Assembly (NCBI GenBank): GCA_963734815.1
Contig: CAVTIH010000001.1
Span: forward strand, 186,001 to 250,000
DNA: 64,000 bases
Direction: 5' to 3'
DNA from: Palsa-744 sp963734815
GTDB lineage: Bacteria; Actinomycetota; Thermoleophilia; Solirubrobacterales; Solirubrobacteraceae
Part shown: positions 25,679 through 34,234 of the stretch, one piece after another
Numbering within the stretch: position 1 is the first letter of the stretch
Layout of the letters: each line of letters starts with the position of its first letter
Notes under the pieces: generated by a model
The model's database searches: none
What the model saw: only the letters and a program-made list of their open reading frames with translations
What the model was told of the DNA's origin: nothing
Program-made: the position numbers and the translations under genes

Positions 25679-27413
25679 CACGGACGGGCACCGCAGAGCG
25701 CTGCTCATAGCGACAGCTCGTTACGCCGACCACACGCTGCAGCAGTTGCGCTCGCCCGGGCAGGACGCCATGGCACTCGGAGGGGTTCTAGCTGACCCGG
25801 CGATCGGCGGTTTTGACGTCGTGTCAGTGATCGATGCTCCCTTAGACCAACTGCAGCGCGCCGTAGTGGAGTTCTGCGGTGGCGCGGCACCAGGCGATCT
25901 GATCCTCGTCTACCTGTCCTGCCACGGTGTCCTGGATGACCGTGGGAGGCTGTACTACGCGACGGTCAACACCGAGCGAGAGCTGTTGTCAGCAACGGCC
26001 GTGCGCGCGGACTGGCTCAACGAGCAGCTCGAGGACAGTCGCGCTCGAAGCCAAGTCGTGGTGCTGGACTGTTGCCACAGCGGCGCTTTTGCCAAGGGAG
26101 CCAAGGGCGACAGCGCGTTGGCTCTGGAGGAGCGATTTGAAGGCCGTGGCCGAATCGTGCTGACAGCTTCGCGTGCCACCGAGTACTCATTCGACGGGAC
26201 TCAGGCGGTCGGAGAGGGCGCCACCTCCGTTTTCACCTCCGCGGTGGTCAGGGGCCTGCAGACCGGTGAGGCAGACGTCGATCAAGACGGGCTCGTCACC
26301 GTGTCCGACCTTTACACGTATGTCTATAAAGAGGTCAGAAGCAGCGAGCAGCGCCAGACTCCGCTCCTGTGGACCTACGGAGCCGAGGGCAGCCTCATGC
26401 TCGCCCGCAGTCCACGTGGGGCAATCATCCAGCCCATGGCCCTCCCCGAGCACCTGCGGCTGGCGCTCGAGAGTCCCGCACCTCGCGTCCGGGAGGGGGC
26501 GGTACGCGCGCTTGCCGAGATCTTGGTCGGGGACGATGCCGCCGCGGCGCTGCGAGCTCGCCTCACACTCGAGGAGGTGGCAAGCCGCGACCTTCCGGGG
26601 ATCGCCCAAGTCGCTCGCGACGCTCTGACGGAGCAGGTAGAGGTCTCTCGCGAGAGCAAGCCACATCCGGCTGCCGATCTAGGCGGCGGCGACTCTGTCG
26701 GACCAGTCAAACAGGAGCTCAGCGTCACTCCAAGCCACGAGAACGCCATCGAGTTGGTAACCGCTCACCCTGGAGAGGTTCTCGAGGAGGTCCAGCAGCT
26801 CAAGCGATTCTTCCCAGCTCGCACATCGGTTGACCACACAGCTGCGGTTGGTCGGCCAGCCGCGCTGATGGTGTGGTACATCGTCGCAACCCTTGTAGCA
26901 GCCGCAGTCGGCAGCGTGATTGCCGACACCCACACCTTTTTTCCTGGGGGGCTGCCCTTGGAAATGGTCGGGCTCGCGATAATGCACGGAGCGCCGATCG
27001 CCGCCTGGTTGATCGTTATGTCCATGGCAGGACAGTGTCGCCTCGAGTGGCGAGCGCTCGTCCTAGTTGCACTAGCAGCGGCAGTCCTAACTTCTCTGTC
27101 GGCGCTCGTAGTGCAGAGCCTGGAATATGGTCGGACGCCCCGCGGGCTTATCGAACACTTGTGGTTCGCCGTCACGTTCGGCGCAGCGGTCGGTGTTGCC
27201 GCCCGTTCGTGGCGCACATCACTCGTAGCGGTAGCGACGAGCGTGATTGGTGCCGTCGTCGGTACGTGGCTGCTGCCGTCACACTGGTATACAACGCTCG
27301 AAGAAGGGACATTTGTTGGCGGCAACGTGTTGGTTACGTGCGTGACCGTCGCGGGTACGGCCGTTTACCTCGGGTACCGGGACATACACCGACCCTTTCG
27401 CCGAGCGACCTAA
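25641..27413 (+). CDS. Caspase-family protease fused to a multi-spanning membrane region
   Basis: A 590-aa predicted suicide protease. Residues 18-270 are a caspase-like domain: RRALLIATARYAD, catalytic H95 in VYLSCHGVLD, and Cys145 in VLDCCHSGAF. A calcium-like EF-hand loop DVDQDGLVTVSD is followed by LYTYVYKEVR. Residues ~285-350 are HEAT-like helices (LPEHLRLALESP, VREGAVRALAEIL). From ~420 to 580 there are about six hydrophobic helices (ALMVWYIVATLVAAAV, MSMAGQCRLEW loop and others). The only credible start is TTG 25641 inside the EACC1 gene. The pairing suggests an abortive-infection-like device acting at the membrane; activity is inferred. Confidence 0.82.
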   Translation: MRCGWGVIPLPADTDGHRRALLIATARYADHTLQQLRSPGQDAMALGGVLADPAIGGFDVVSVIDAPLDQLQRAVVEFCGGAAPGDLILVYLSCHGVLDDRGRLYYATVNTERELLSATAVRADWLNEQLEDSRARSQVVVLDCCHSGAFAKGAKGDSALALEERFEGRGRIVLTASRATEYSFDGTQAVGEGATSVFTSAVVRGLQTGEADVDQDGLVTVSDLYTYVYKEVRSSEQRQTPLLWTYGAEGSLMLARSPRGAIIQPMALPEHLRLALESPAPRVREGAVRALAEILVGDDAAAALRARLTLEEVASRDLPGIAQVARDALTEQVEVSRESKPHPAADLGGGDSVGPVKQELSVTPSHENAIELVTAHPGEVLEEVQQLKRFFPARTSVDHTAAVGRPAALMVWYIVATLVAAAVGSVIADTHTFFPGGLPLEMVGLAIMHGAPIAAWLIVMSMAGQCRLEWRALVLVALAAAVLTSLSALVVQSLEYGRTPRGLIEHLWFAVTFGAAVGVAARSWRTSLVAVATSVIGAVVGTWLLPSHWYTTLEEGTFVGGNVLVTCVTVAGTAVYLGYRDIHRPFRRAT

Positions 27414-27433
27414 CACGTGGGGCCGAACTGGAT

Positions 27434-27850
27434 GATCACCGTTGCCGACGCGGGCAGGGCAAGTTCTCGGCGCTCACCGCCAACGGCAACCTCTGCCAGC
27501 AAAACCTCGTGATGCCGACCGCGTTCGTAGCCCAGAACGGCGCCACGCTCAACCAGGAAACCCACATAGAAGTAGAAGGTTGTTCCACCGATCTTGCGGT
27601 CATCTCGCACGGGGTCAGGGGTCGCAAGCTCACAGTCGCGGTGTACGCGCCGTCGGCGGGGACCGTAACGGCCTCCGGCAAGGGCCTGCGGATGGCATCC
27701 AAGGTGACGCACGGCAGCGAAACGGTGACCCTGACGTCGCGGCAGCGCAGGGCGGGCAGACTCAAGACCCGTGTCCAGCTGAGCTTCACCCCGAGCGCAG
27801 GCAGGGTGCGCAGGAAGCAGACGAAATCGCTGGCCGTGCGGTTCAAGTAG
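27434..27850 (+). pseudogene. C-terminal fragment of a secreted Solirubrobacterales-type protein
   Basis: About 138 residues in one frame (GKFSALTANGNLCQQNLVMP, TAFVAQNGATLNQETHIEVE, GCSTDL, then SKVTHGSETVTL and KTRVQLSFTPS ending in SLAVRFK) resemble the tail of large extracellular repeat proteins in this group of bacteria. There is no start codon or signal sequence, since the frame runs back into the caspase gene. It is best read as the remaining end of a deleted gene. Confidence 0.55.
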
Positions 27851-27900
27851 TAGTCGGGCCAGTATCGCCGTGCGGTCGTCGTCCCCAATGGGTTTGGGGG

Positions 27901-28743
27901 CTACCCCCCGAGCTGCCCAAGAAAGCCAAGCAGCTCGGGAACGACCACTGCCGCATTCTCACGGTGGGGCCAGTGGCCGGTGCCGGGCGCTATCAGCGCT
28001 CGGCTGGAAGGCGCGAGCAGCTCGGCGGTGCGGGTGAAGAGCTCCCGTTCGCCGAGCGCATGGTCGCCGCCGATGATCAGCCCGGGCACCGCTGGGGCAC
28101 GAGCGATTGCTGGAGGGAGACCTCCGAGCGAGAGGTCGCGGTAGTAGGCGATCGCGCCGTCGAGGGTCGCCGGCGAGGAGAGTGCCTGCTTGGCGCGGCT
28201 CAGGGTCTCCTCGCGCTCGGGGCCCGACCAGCTCGGCGACCACCGCCGGTAGAGGCGATCGAGGTAGGCGAAGTTGTTGCGCCTGCAGCTGCGCGCCGCC
28301 CACGGCAGCTTCAGCGCGAGGAAGTGCCGGACCGCCCACAGCGCAGAGGGCGTGCGCCGCAACACGCTGGGGTGGGGGATCCCCGAGGTGACGATCGCGC
28401 GGACCCGATCGGGCGCCAGCGTCGCCGCGACGTAGGTGACCAGCGCGCCCCAGTCGTGGCCGAAGAGCACGGCGCGCGGGACGCCGATCGCGTCGAGCAG
28501 CCCCAGCCCGTCGCGCCCGATCGTCTCGGCGTCGTAGCGGCGGCCGGGGACGATCGTCTCGCGGTGATACCCGCGCAGCCACGGCACGGTGACGCGCCAG
28601 CCGGCGTCGACGAGCGCGGTCTCGATCTGCTCCCACGAGTACGGCGTGTCGGGGAACCCGTGCAGCAGCACGATGTCGGGGCCCTCGCCCCTTTGGGAGA
28701 TGACGTAGCGCTGCCCGTCACCGGCGATCGTGCGGAACTCCAC
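27901..28743 (-). CDS. Alpha/beta hydrolase, epoxide hydrolase/dehalogenase-like
   Basis: A 280-aa alpha/beta hydrolase. The oxyanion loop is LLHGFPDTPYSW, and the nucleophile is the Asp of LFGHDWGALVTY (G-H-D-W-G), which is characteristic of epoxide hydrolases and haloalkane dehalogenases rather than Ser esterases. The acid/His end is GGDHALGER and GTGHWPHREN. The cap region (YLDRLYRRWSPSW) contains a Tyr that could polarise an epoxide. It is divergent from greA with about 100 bp between the starts. The substrate is unknown. Confidence 0.82.
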   Translation of the reverse strand: MEFRTIAGDGQRYVISQRGEGPDIVLLHGFPDTPYSWEQIETALVDAGWRVTVPWLRGYHRETIVPGRRYDAETIGRDGLGLLDAIGVPRAVLFGHDWGALVTYVAATLAPDRVRAIVTSGIPHPSVLRRTPSALWAVRHFLALKLPWAARSCRRNNFAYLDRLYRRWSPSWSGPEREETLSRAKQALSSPATLDGAIAYYRDLSLGGLPPAIARAPAVPGLIIGGDHALGERELFTRTAELLAPSSRALIAPGTGHWPHRENAAVVVPELLGFLGQLGG

Positions 28744-28840
28744 CGGGACAGTCTATGGGCCGCCCCGATTGGTGTGGGCCCTCCCACACCTCGCGGGCCG
28801 CTCCGCGCCTCCCACCGATCGCCAGTAGGCTAGAGACGAG

Positions 28841-29311
28841 ATGACCGACGCCCCCAACCTGATCACCTCCGAGGGCCTGGAGTCCCTGCGCGCGGAGCTG
28901 GAGGCGCTGGAGGGCGAGGGCCGGCGGGAGATCGCCGAGCGGATCAAAACGGCGCGCGAGTGGGGGGACCTGAAGGAGAACAGCGAGTACCACGACGCCA
29001 AGAACGACCAGGCCCACCTGGAGACGAAGATCGCCAGACTGCGCGAAAAGATCTCGACGGCGGTGCTGGTCGAGGAGGGTGAGACGGCCGACGGCGCGGT
29101 GGGCTTCGGCTCGACCGTAGTGGTGAGCGATCAGAACGGGGCGAAGCGCACCTGGACGATCGTGAGCTCGCACGACGCCTCCCCCGCGGAGGGTCGCCTC
29201 TCAGCCGAGTCGCCCGTTGCCCGCGCGCTCGTCGGCCGCCGCCCCGGCGACGAGGTGACGGTTGCGCTGCCCCGCGGGGAGAGCGTGTTGAGCATCGTCA
29301 GCGTCGACTGA
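28841..29311 (+). CDS. greA: Transcription elongation factor GreA
   Basis: A 156-aa GreA. The N-terminal coiled coil (ITSEGLESLRAELEALEG) carries the acidic tip REWGDLKENSEYHDAK with the D and E residues that position Mg2+ in the RNA polymerase secondary channel and stimulate transcript cleavage. The C-terminal FKBP-like domain ends with ESPVARALVGRRPGDEVTV. Length and motifs are normal. Its last 111 bp overlap the 3' end of the opposite GGDEF/HD-GYP gene. Confidence 0.95.
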   Translation: MTDAPNLITSEGLESLRAELEALEGEGRREIAERIKTAREWGDLKENSEYHDAKNDQAHLETKIARLREKISTAVLVEEGETADGAVGFGSTVVVSDQNGAKRTWTIVSSHDASPAEGRLSAESPVARALVGRRPGDEVTVALPRGESVLSIVSVD

Positions 29312-31375
29312 CGCCGGCACCGGCGGCTCGATCGCATCCGCGGGTGTGGCGGGCGCCTGGAGCGCTCCGCCGGACGCCGCCGACCGCACCGACGGCGGCC
29401 ACCCGAACGAGGCGATGAACGCCTCTACAACATCCGGGTCGAACTGCGTGCCGGCGCAGGCGCGCAGCTCGGTGATCGCCTCGGCGCTTGGGATCGAGGA
29501 GCTGTAGGAGCGCTCGGAGATCATCGCGTCGAAGGCGTCGCACACAAAGATGATCCGCGCGCCGAGCGGGATCCGCTCGCCGCTCAGGCCGTCGGGGTAG
29601 CCCTTGCCGTCGAAGCGCTCGTGCGAGGAGCGCACCAGTCCGGCGACCGGGCGCAGCGCGGCAGCGGCGGCGAGGATCCGCTCGCCGAGGATCGTGTGGC
29701 GGCTCATGAAGCCCCACTCCTCGGCGTTCAGCGGACCGGGCTTGGTGAGGATCGCGTCGGGAATCGCGATCTTGCCGACGTCGTGCAACTCGGCGGCGCG
29801 GGCGAGCACGTCGAGCTCTTCGCCGTCCATCCCCAGGCGCCGGCCGACCTCCAGCACCAGCGCGCCGACACCGCGCTGGTGCTCCTGCAGGTCGGGGTGG
29901 CGCTCCTCGAAGGCCTGCAGCAGCACGTCGCGCAGCTGGTGCACCGCGGAAGCCTCGCGCGTCTCCTCCTTGCGCCGGTAGAGACGCTGGTCGGCGAGCT
30001 GCATCACGGTGGCGGGGTCGTCGAGTTCGGGCGGGATGCTCACCACGCCGTGCGCGGCGCCGATCGAGAAACCCGGGCCGCGCTCGGAGAGGGCGGCGAC
30101 GGAGGCTGCCGTCAACGCGTCGACCTGCTCGGCGCAGTCGCGCAGCAGCACGCAAAACTCATCGCCGCCCATCCGATAGGCGGTGCCGTAGGGGGCGACC
30201 ACTGTCTTCAACTTGTCTGAGAGGCGCGCCAGCAGCGCGTCGCCGGCGGGGTGACCGAAGGTGTCGTTGTAGCGCTTGAAGCCGTTGAGGTCGTACAGCA
30301 TCAGCTCCCACGTCTCGCCGCCCGAGACGCGGCGGCAGGCGACGTTGAGGTCTTCCATCAGCTGCCTGCGGTTGCCAAGGCCGGTGAGCGGGTCGGTGAG
30401 TGCCAGACGGCGCGAGCCGGCGAGCATCGCGATGTTCTCGCGTACGGTCATCATCAGGTGCACGCATACCATCAGCACTGTCCCGGCTGCGAGGGTCAGC
30501 GCGATGGGTGTCAGCTGGGTGTTGAGGAGGTCACCGTAGATCAGTACGCCCAGGGCGGCGAGCAGCGAGAGCGAGGGCACCGACACCAAACGCCAGTCCT
30601 CCACCCGCTGGCGCGCAGGGCGCGGCCATGGTGTCCAGGCGGCGACGGCCAGCAGCACGGCGGAGGCCGGCCACAGGAACTGCGCCCAGTCGCCCACGTG
30701 AAAGCTGTCGGTCGCGGTGAGGTCGAGATAGGCCGCGTCGGCCACCGCGCTGCACAGCATCGCGGTGGCGATCAGCAGCCACACGCGCCCGGGGCGCCAA
30801 CCGGTCATGCCGAGTGCGCCGAGCGTGAACACCAGCAGCAGCAGGTCGCCGATCGGGTAGGCCAGCGCAACCCCCAGCGAGGCGGTGTCGCCGTGGGCGC
30901 CGTGCAGGATCGGCGGCAGCACCACCGCCGCCCCGACCGCCGCGGCGGCGAGCCCTCCGATCAGGCCATCCAGCCACATCCCGATGCGCAGCTCGCGCAG
31001 GTGGGCACCGAGCAGCAGCACGAGCGCGACGTAGCAGCAGGGGTAGAAGACGAGGTAGAGCGCGTCGGCGGGCGAGACGCTGCCGCCGGCCGCGCCCGGG
31101 CCTTCGACGAACAGCGCGTAGTAGAGGTCGCCCAGGCACCAGCACGCGAGACCGGCGCCCATCGTCAGCCAGGCGGCGCGCTGCGCCCGCACTACCACGC
31201 CGCGGGCGATGACGGTGCAGGCCGAGGCGCCCATCAGCACTCCGTAGACGGCATGGTCGAGGAGTCCCCCGTACGAGCCCCCACCCATGCCGGTGAGGGT
31301 GTGCAGTGCCAACACCCCCAGGCCCCCGACCAGCAGGGCCAAAGTGAGCGTGGCCGGCAGGGGTCTTGTTCGCAT
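29201..31375 (-). CDS. Membrane-bound GGDEF + HD-GYP cyclic-di-GMP protein
   Basis: A ~724-aa signalling protein. The N-terminal ~300 residues hold eight or nine hydrophobic segments (for example LTLALLVGGLGVLALHTL, LLVFTLGALGMTGW). Then comes a diguanylate cyclase domain with an intact R-M-G-G-D-E-F motif and DPLTGLGNRR, and an HD-GYP phosphodiesterase domain with LHDVGKIAIPD, RHTILGERI and HERFDGKGYPDGLSG. Synthesis and hydrolysis motifs are both complete, so it may be bifunctional. ATGs at 31385 and 31403 are alternative starts. The C-terminal 37 residues are encoded antisense to the end of greA. Confidence 0.9.
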   Translation of the reverse strand: MRTRPLPATLTLALLVGGLGVLALHTLTGMGGGSYGGLLDHAVYGVLMGASACTVIARGVVVRAQRAAWLTMGAGLACWCLGDLYYALFVEGPGAAGGSVSPADALYLVFYPCCYVALVLLLGAHLRELRIGMWLDGLIGGLAAAAVGAAVVLPPILHGAHGDTASLGVALAYPIGDLLLLVFTLGALGMTGWRPGRVWLLIATAMLCSAVADAAYLDLTATDSFHVGDWAQFLWPASAVLLAVAAWTPWPRPARQRVEDWRLVSVPSLSLLAALGVLIYGDLLNTQLTPIALTLAAGTVLMVCVHLMMTVRENIAMLAGSRRLALTDPLTGLGNRRQLMEDLNVACRRVSGGETWELMLYDLNGFKRYNDTFGHPAGDALLARLSDKLKTVVAPYGTAYRMGGDEFCVLLRDCAEQVDALTAASVAALSERGPGFSIGAAHGVVSIPPELDDPATVMQLADQRLYRRKEETREASAVHQLRDVLLQAFEERHPDLQEHQRGVGALVLEVGRRLGMDGEELDVLARAAELHDVGKIAIPDAILTKPGPLNAEEWGFMSRHTILGERILAAAAALRPVAGLVRSSHERFDGKGYPDGLSGERIPLGARIIFVCDAFDAMISERSYSSSIPSAEAITELRACAGTQFDPDVVEAFIASFGWPPSVRSAASGGALQAPATPADAIEPPVPASVDADDAQHALPAGQRNRHLVAGAAADERAGNGRLG

Positions 31376-31480
31376 CGTCGTGTGCATCCCCACTCGCCCA
31401 ACCATCGGCGGCGGGAGGGCCGCGCTGAAGTCGAATTGCCGGACGTGCGCGAGTTGTCGAGGCGCTCCGGCGAGCCCCAC

Positions 31481-31543
31481 CCGCGCGCCGACCGCGCGCC
31501 GACCGCGCGCCGGGCCTACCGCGCGCCGGGCCTACCGCGCGCG
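31481..31543. repeat. Short GC tandem repeat
   Basis: GACCGCGCGCC occurs about three times in succession, followed by two copies of GGGCCTACCGCGCGCC. The array lies between the start of the GGDEF/HD-GYP gene and the stop of the CHAD gene, and its right edge includes the last CHAD codons. Such arrays vary by slippage. Confidence 0.7.
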
Positions 31544-32620
31544 CTTCACGCGGCGCACGAAGCGCCGCGGCGGGCGCCGGTAGAGGCGTTCGCCCTCGCG
31601 CAGGGCGCGCTTGCGCAGTTTGCGCCGCCGCGAGGCGATCATCCGCAGGAGCCGCTTGCGCACCTTGCGCTCGCCCGCGAACGCGCGCGAGCGCTCGTGC
31701 ACCCGCGCTTCGAGCAGCGCGAGGTCGTGCTCCTCGCCGAGCATTTCCCCGAGCCGGTCGGCGCGGCGGGCGACGCGGCGCACCGGCTTGTATGCCTTGC
31801 CGCCGCGGTCGAGCGTTTCGGCGGCGTAGCGCAGCTCCTTGACGCGTTTGCGCCACACGTGCAGCGCCTCCACGCTCGCCTCCGCGCGCCGGCTGTGCTT
31901 CGCGCGCCGCCTTCTCTTCCCCGGCCGCTGCGCCGCGGCGTGCCGGCGCGCGGTGCGCATCCGCCGGCGCCCGCGCGCGTAGATGTCCTCCAGGCCGGGC
32001 GCGAGCAGCCGGAAGCCGCGTTCGCCAAGCTCCCAGCGGACCACACGCGCGCGCACGGCGCGCAGCTCGATCACCACCTCGCCCCGCACGCGGGGGTCGT
32101 GGATCGCGTGTGCGGCGGCGGCGTCGCGCTCGGCGAGCAGTTGCGCGCGCAGCGCGCGCACCGCCGCGCTGCGCGTGAAATGCGAGGGGTCGCGCCGCAC
32201 CAGCGAGTCGAGCGTGCCGAGTATCACCTCCGCGTCGCGCGCGCCCGCGAGGCGCCGGGCGCAGTCACGCAGCACGGCGTTCTCGCGCGCGTAGCGCTTG
32301 GCGCCGAGCTCGGCGCGCAGCAGCACCAGCAGCGCGCGCAGACGCTTGAGCGCCTTGCGGGTCTCGTGCACCGTGCCGGCACCTGCCTGCGCGGGGTAGC
32401 CCTCCAGCAGCTCGACGGCGAGATCGAGCTGGCCGAGGATCACACGGCGCAGTCCCTCCGCGTGGGGCTCGCCGAGGAGCAGCGCTTGACGGCGGCTGTC
32501 ACGAGGGTGGTGAGGCGGATCGCCCTTCGCGCGCTCGGCGCGGCGCTCCAACTGGCCTTTGGCGAGCGCGACGGCGACACCGACTCCGACCACCGCGAGC
32601 GCGCTGGCGAAGGGCGCCAC
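31532..32620 (-). CDS. CHAD-domain protein
   Basis: A ~362-aa, very basic protein. An N-terminal hydrophobic helix (FASALAVVGVGVAVALA) is followed by two CHAD halves: VHETRKALKRLRALLVLLRA with LRDCARRLAGARDAEVIL, and LHVWRKRVKELRYAAETL with LGEEHDLALLEA. CHAD domains are conserved-histidine, alpha-helical folds that bind inorganic polyphosphate. Here no CYTH domain is attached. GTG 32618-32620 is the chosen start; its distance to the divergent zinc-ribbon start is only 9 bp. A longer N-terminus would overlap that gene. Confidence 0.82.
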   Translation of the reverse strand: MAPFASALAVVGVGVAVALAKGQLERRAERAKGDPPHHPRDSRRQALLLGEPHAEGLRRVILGQLDLAVELLEGYPAQAGAGTVHETRKALKRLRALLVLLRAELGAKRYARENAVLRDCARRLAGARDAEVILGTLDSLVRRDPSHFTRSAAVRALRAQLLAERDAAAAHAIHDPRVRGEVVIELRAVRARVVRWELGERGFRLLAPGLEDIYARGRRRMRTARRHAAAQRPGKRRRRAKHSRRAEASVEALHVWRKRVKELRYAAETLDRGGKAYKPVRRVARRADRLGEMLGEEHDLALLEARVHERSRAFAGERKVRKRLLRMIASRRRKLRKRALREGERLYRRPPRRFVRRVKRAR

Positions 32621-32629
32621 AATGGGGCG

Positions 32630-32929
32630 ATGCCCCCGCCACGCCTTCCGCCGGCCCCATGGTGGACGGTGCGTCGCGCGGCGAACCGCAAGCCCGCGAC
32701 GTACCGATGTCCGTTCTGCGGCCATCAGCTGCCCGCGCTCAGCGAGCACATACTGATCGCGCCCGAAGGCGACACCCGCCGCCGCCGGCATGCGCACACC
32801 AAATGCGTGGTGCGCGCGCGCGAACGGGGACAGCTGGTGATGCGCGATGAGTGGCTGCGCGCCCAGCCGCGACCCACGCCGTGGTGGCGGAGGCTACTGA
32901 AACACACCAAGCCCCCTCATGCCCCGTAG
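32630..32929 (+). CDS. Small zinc-ribbon protein, unknown function
   Basis: A 99-aa protein with one zinc-ribbon-like knuckle C-P-F-C-G-H (YRCPFCGHQLPALSEH) and a second potential ligand pair in RRRRHAHTKCVVRARERG (H-x-H..C). The stretch LSEHILIAPEGDTRRRRHAH appears in small hypothetical proteins of related actinobacteria as far as I recognise. No function is known. ATG 32630 lies almost back to back with the CHAD start, and the end overlaps the next minus-strand gene by 13 bp. Confidence 0.65.
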   Translation: MPPPRLPPAPWWTVRRAANRKPATYRCPFCGHQLPALSEHILIAPEGDTRRRRHAHTKCVVRARERGQLVMRDEWLRAQPRPTPWWRRLLKHTKPPHAP

Positions 32930-33318
32930 GTGTGTACGTATTCCGGCTCGATGCGGATGATCACCCGCTGTTCGCCGGGCTGGCGGTAGGGGTAGGTGTC
33001 CTGCCCGAGGTACTTCATCGCCAGCGCATCGATGTGCGCGTCTGCCCCCTCATGGGTGCGCTCGGCCACGCGCCCGCGGATCGTGAGGTACTCGTAGGGG
33101 TTGTCCATGTTCTGCACCGTCAACGTCACGCGGGGGTCGCGTTCGAGGTTGCGCGGCCAGACACGACCCTCGGCGGTGTTCACCGTGGGCAGGCCGTCCT
33201 GCACGTCGACCCACACCGGCGCGGCGTGCACCGAGCCGTCGGGGCGCAGGGTGGAGACGTTGCAGAAGTTCTTGCCCCGCAGCAGCGCCTCGGCGGGACC
33301 ATCGATCTTCGCGCTCAT
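32917..33318 (-). CDS. PPOX-class (F420/FMN-binding) pyridoxamine-oxidase-like protein
   Basis: A 133-aa split-barrel flavin/F420-binding protein. Markers are NVSTLRPDGSVHAAPVWVDV, VNTAEGRVWPRNLERDPRVT and LTVQNMDNPYEYLTIRGRVA, typical of F420-dependent PPOX-type proteins in actinobacteria. A very good ribosome binding site GAAGGAGT precedes ATG 33316-33318. The reaction is unknown, but such proteins reduce quinones, biliverdin or aflatoxin-like compounds with F420H2. Confidence 0.87.
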   Translation of the reverse strand: MSAKIDGPAEALLRGKNFCNVSTLRPDGSVHAAPVWVDVQDGLPTVNTAEGRVWPRNLERDPRVTLTVQNMDNPYEYLTIRGRVAERTHEGADAHIDALAMKYLGQDTYPYRQPGEQRVIIRIEPEYVHTYGA

Positions 33319-33358
33319 GGGTACTCCTTCCTCGTGGGGGTTATCGCACCCATCAAGA

Positions 33359-33379
33359 TAGGGGAGAACGATCCCCCTA
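33359..33379. other. Short hairpin between PPOX and lipoprotein genes
   Basis: TAGGGG and CCCCTA are perfect 6-bp arms around a 9-base loop. It lies downstream of the lipoprotein gene and upstream of the PPOX gene, so it could be a terminator of the former; no T-run is visible. Confidence 0.25.
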
Positions 33380-33470
33380 CCCTGGCCCGCGCGCGCTCGC
33401 GGCTTGCCATTCCCCCACCCCGACCCGCGCTCACGGCCCGCCCGGGAGGGGCGCGGGGGCCGCTGCCGCG

Positions 33471-34157
33471 CTACTGGCGCGAAAGACCCGAGGAGGAGCT
33501 GGCGGGCGGGATCGGCTGAAGCGGGACGAGCTGGCCGTTGTTGAGCTGGAAGCGCACTGTGGTTTGCCCCCCCGAGGGACAGCACAGGGGGTCGTGGGAG
33601 CGGTAGAGCGCGTAGGCGATGGCGACTTCGGTGTCGCTCTGGCTGATGACCCGCATCGAAGCGCTGGGCTGGGTGGAGTCGGTGCCGAGGTAGTGGCTGC
33701 CCAGGAAGAAGAAGGCGAGCTGGTTGTAGCCGTCGGCCGAGCCGCTGCGAGTTCCGACCAGCACCCGCAGCGTTTGGCTCGGGTGGTACTCGGAGAGATC
33801 CCCCGCCGTGTACCCATGGGCACTCACGACCGCGGCCGCCGCGGTGGCTTCGGCGGAAGTGGTCTGCCCAGCCGACTGGCCCCCATGTACGAAGGCGGGC
33901 GCGGGCGCGGTGTGCGTGGTGCTGGTGGGCTGTTCGTTCGCGCTCGACGTGCCGGTTGTGGTCGTCGTGGTGGTCGTCGTGCGAGTGGGCGTGGATGCGG
34001 TGGAGCTCGTGTGCGCGCCGGCCTGGGCGCCGGCGCTCGCCGTGGGAGCGCCGGGCACGGTGACCGTCTTGGTGGTGCCCCCGCAGCCGCCGAGCAGCAC
34101 GCCTCCCACGGCTCCAAGAGCCAGCGCGCACGCAAGCGGCAACGCCCGTCGCATCAT
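33471..34157 (-). CDS. LppP/LprE-family lipoprotein
   Basis: A 228-aa lipoprotein. The signal peptide RALPLACALALGAVGGVLLG ends in a lipobox LLGGC; the mature part begins with a Thr-rich linker (nine consecutive T) and continues to an LppP/LprE-type domain: AHGYTAGDLSEYHPSQTLRV, GTRSGSADGYNQLAFFFLG, VISQSDTEVAIAYALYRSHD and PLCCPSGGQTTVRFQLNNG. It is anchored in the outer leaflet of the membrane. Function is unknown. There are ATG codons at 34155 and 34152. Confidence 0.88.
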   Translation of the reverse strand: MMRRALPLACALALGAVGGVLLGGCGGTTKTVTVPGAPTASAGAQAGAHTSSTASTPTRTTTTTTTTTGTSSANEQPTSTTHTAPAPAFVHGGQSAGQTTSAEATAAAAVVSAHGYTAGDLSEYHPSQTLRVLVGTRSGSADGYNQLAFFFLGSHYLGTDSTQPSASMRVISQSDTEVAIAYALYRSHDPLCCPSGGQTTVRFQLNNGQLVPLQPIPPASSSSGLSRQ

Positions 34158-34234
34158 CGTCTCACTATTTCGCCGCCGCACAGACCTCACCTGCTCGCCA
34201 ACACCGCGGTGGTCGCGTGGTTGCGCATCCGCCC

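Noticed and set aside
27442..28833. A 463-codon plus-strand frame
   Set aside because: Antisense of the epoxide-hydrolase-like gene and Gly/Arg/Ala-rich without motifs.
31481..31543. CRISPR-like array
   Set aside because: Units are contiguous 11-16-bp GC repeats without spacers; it is a simple tandem repeat. No CRISPR array or cas gene was seen anywhere in the window.
30251..32929. A very long plus-strand open frame (892 codons)
   Set aside because: It is antisense to the GGDEF/HD-GYP and CHAD genes, low-complexity in composition, and only its last 99 codons (the zinc-ribbon gene) show a protein motif.
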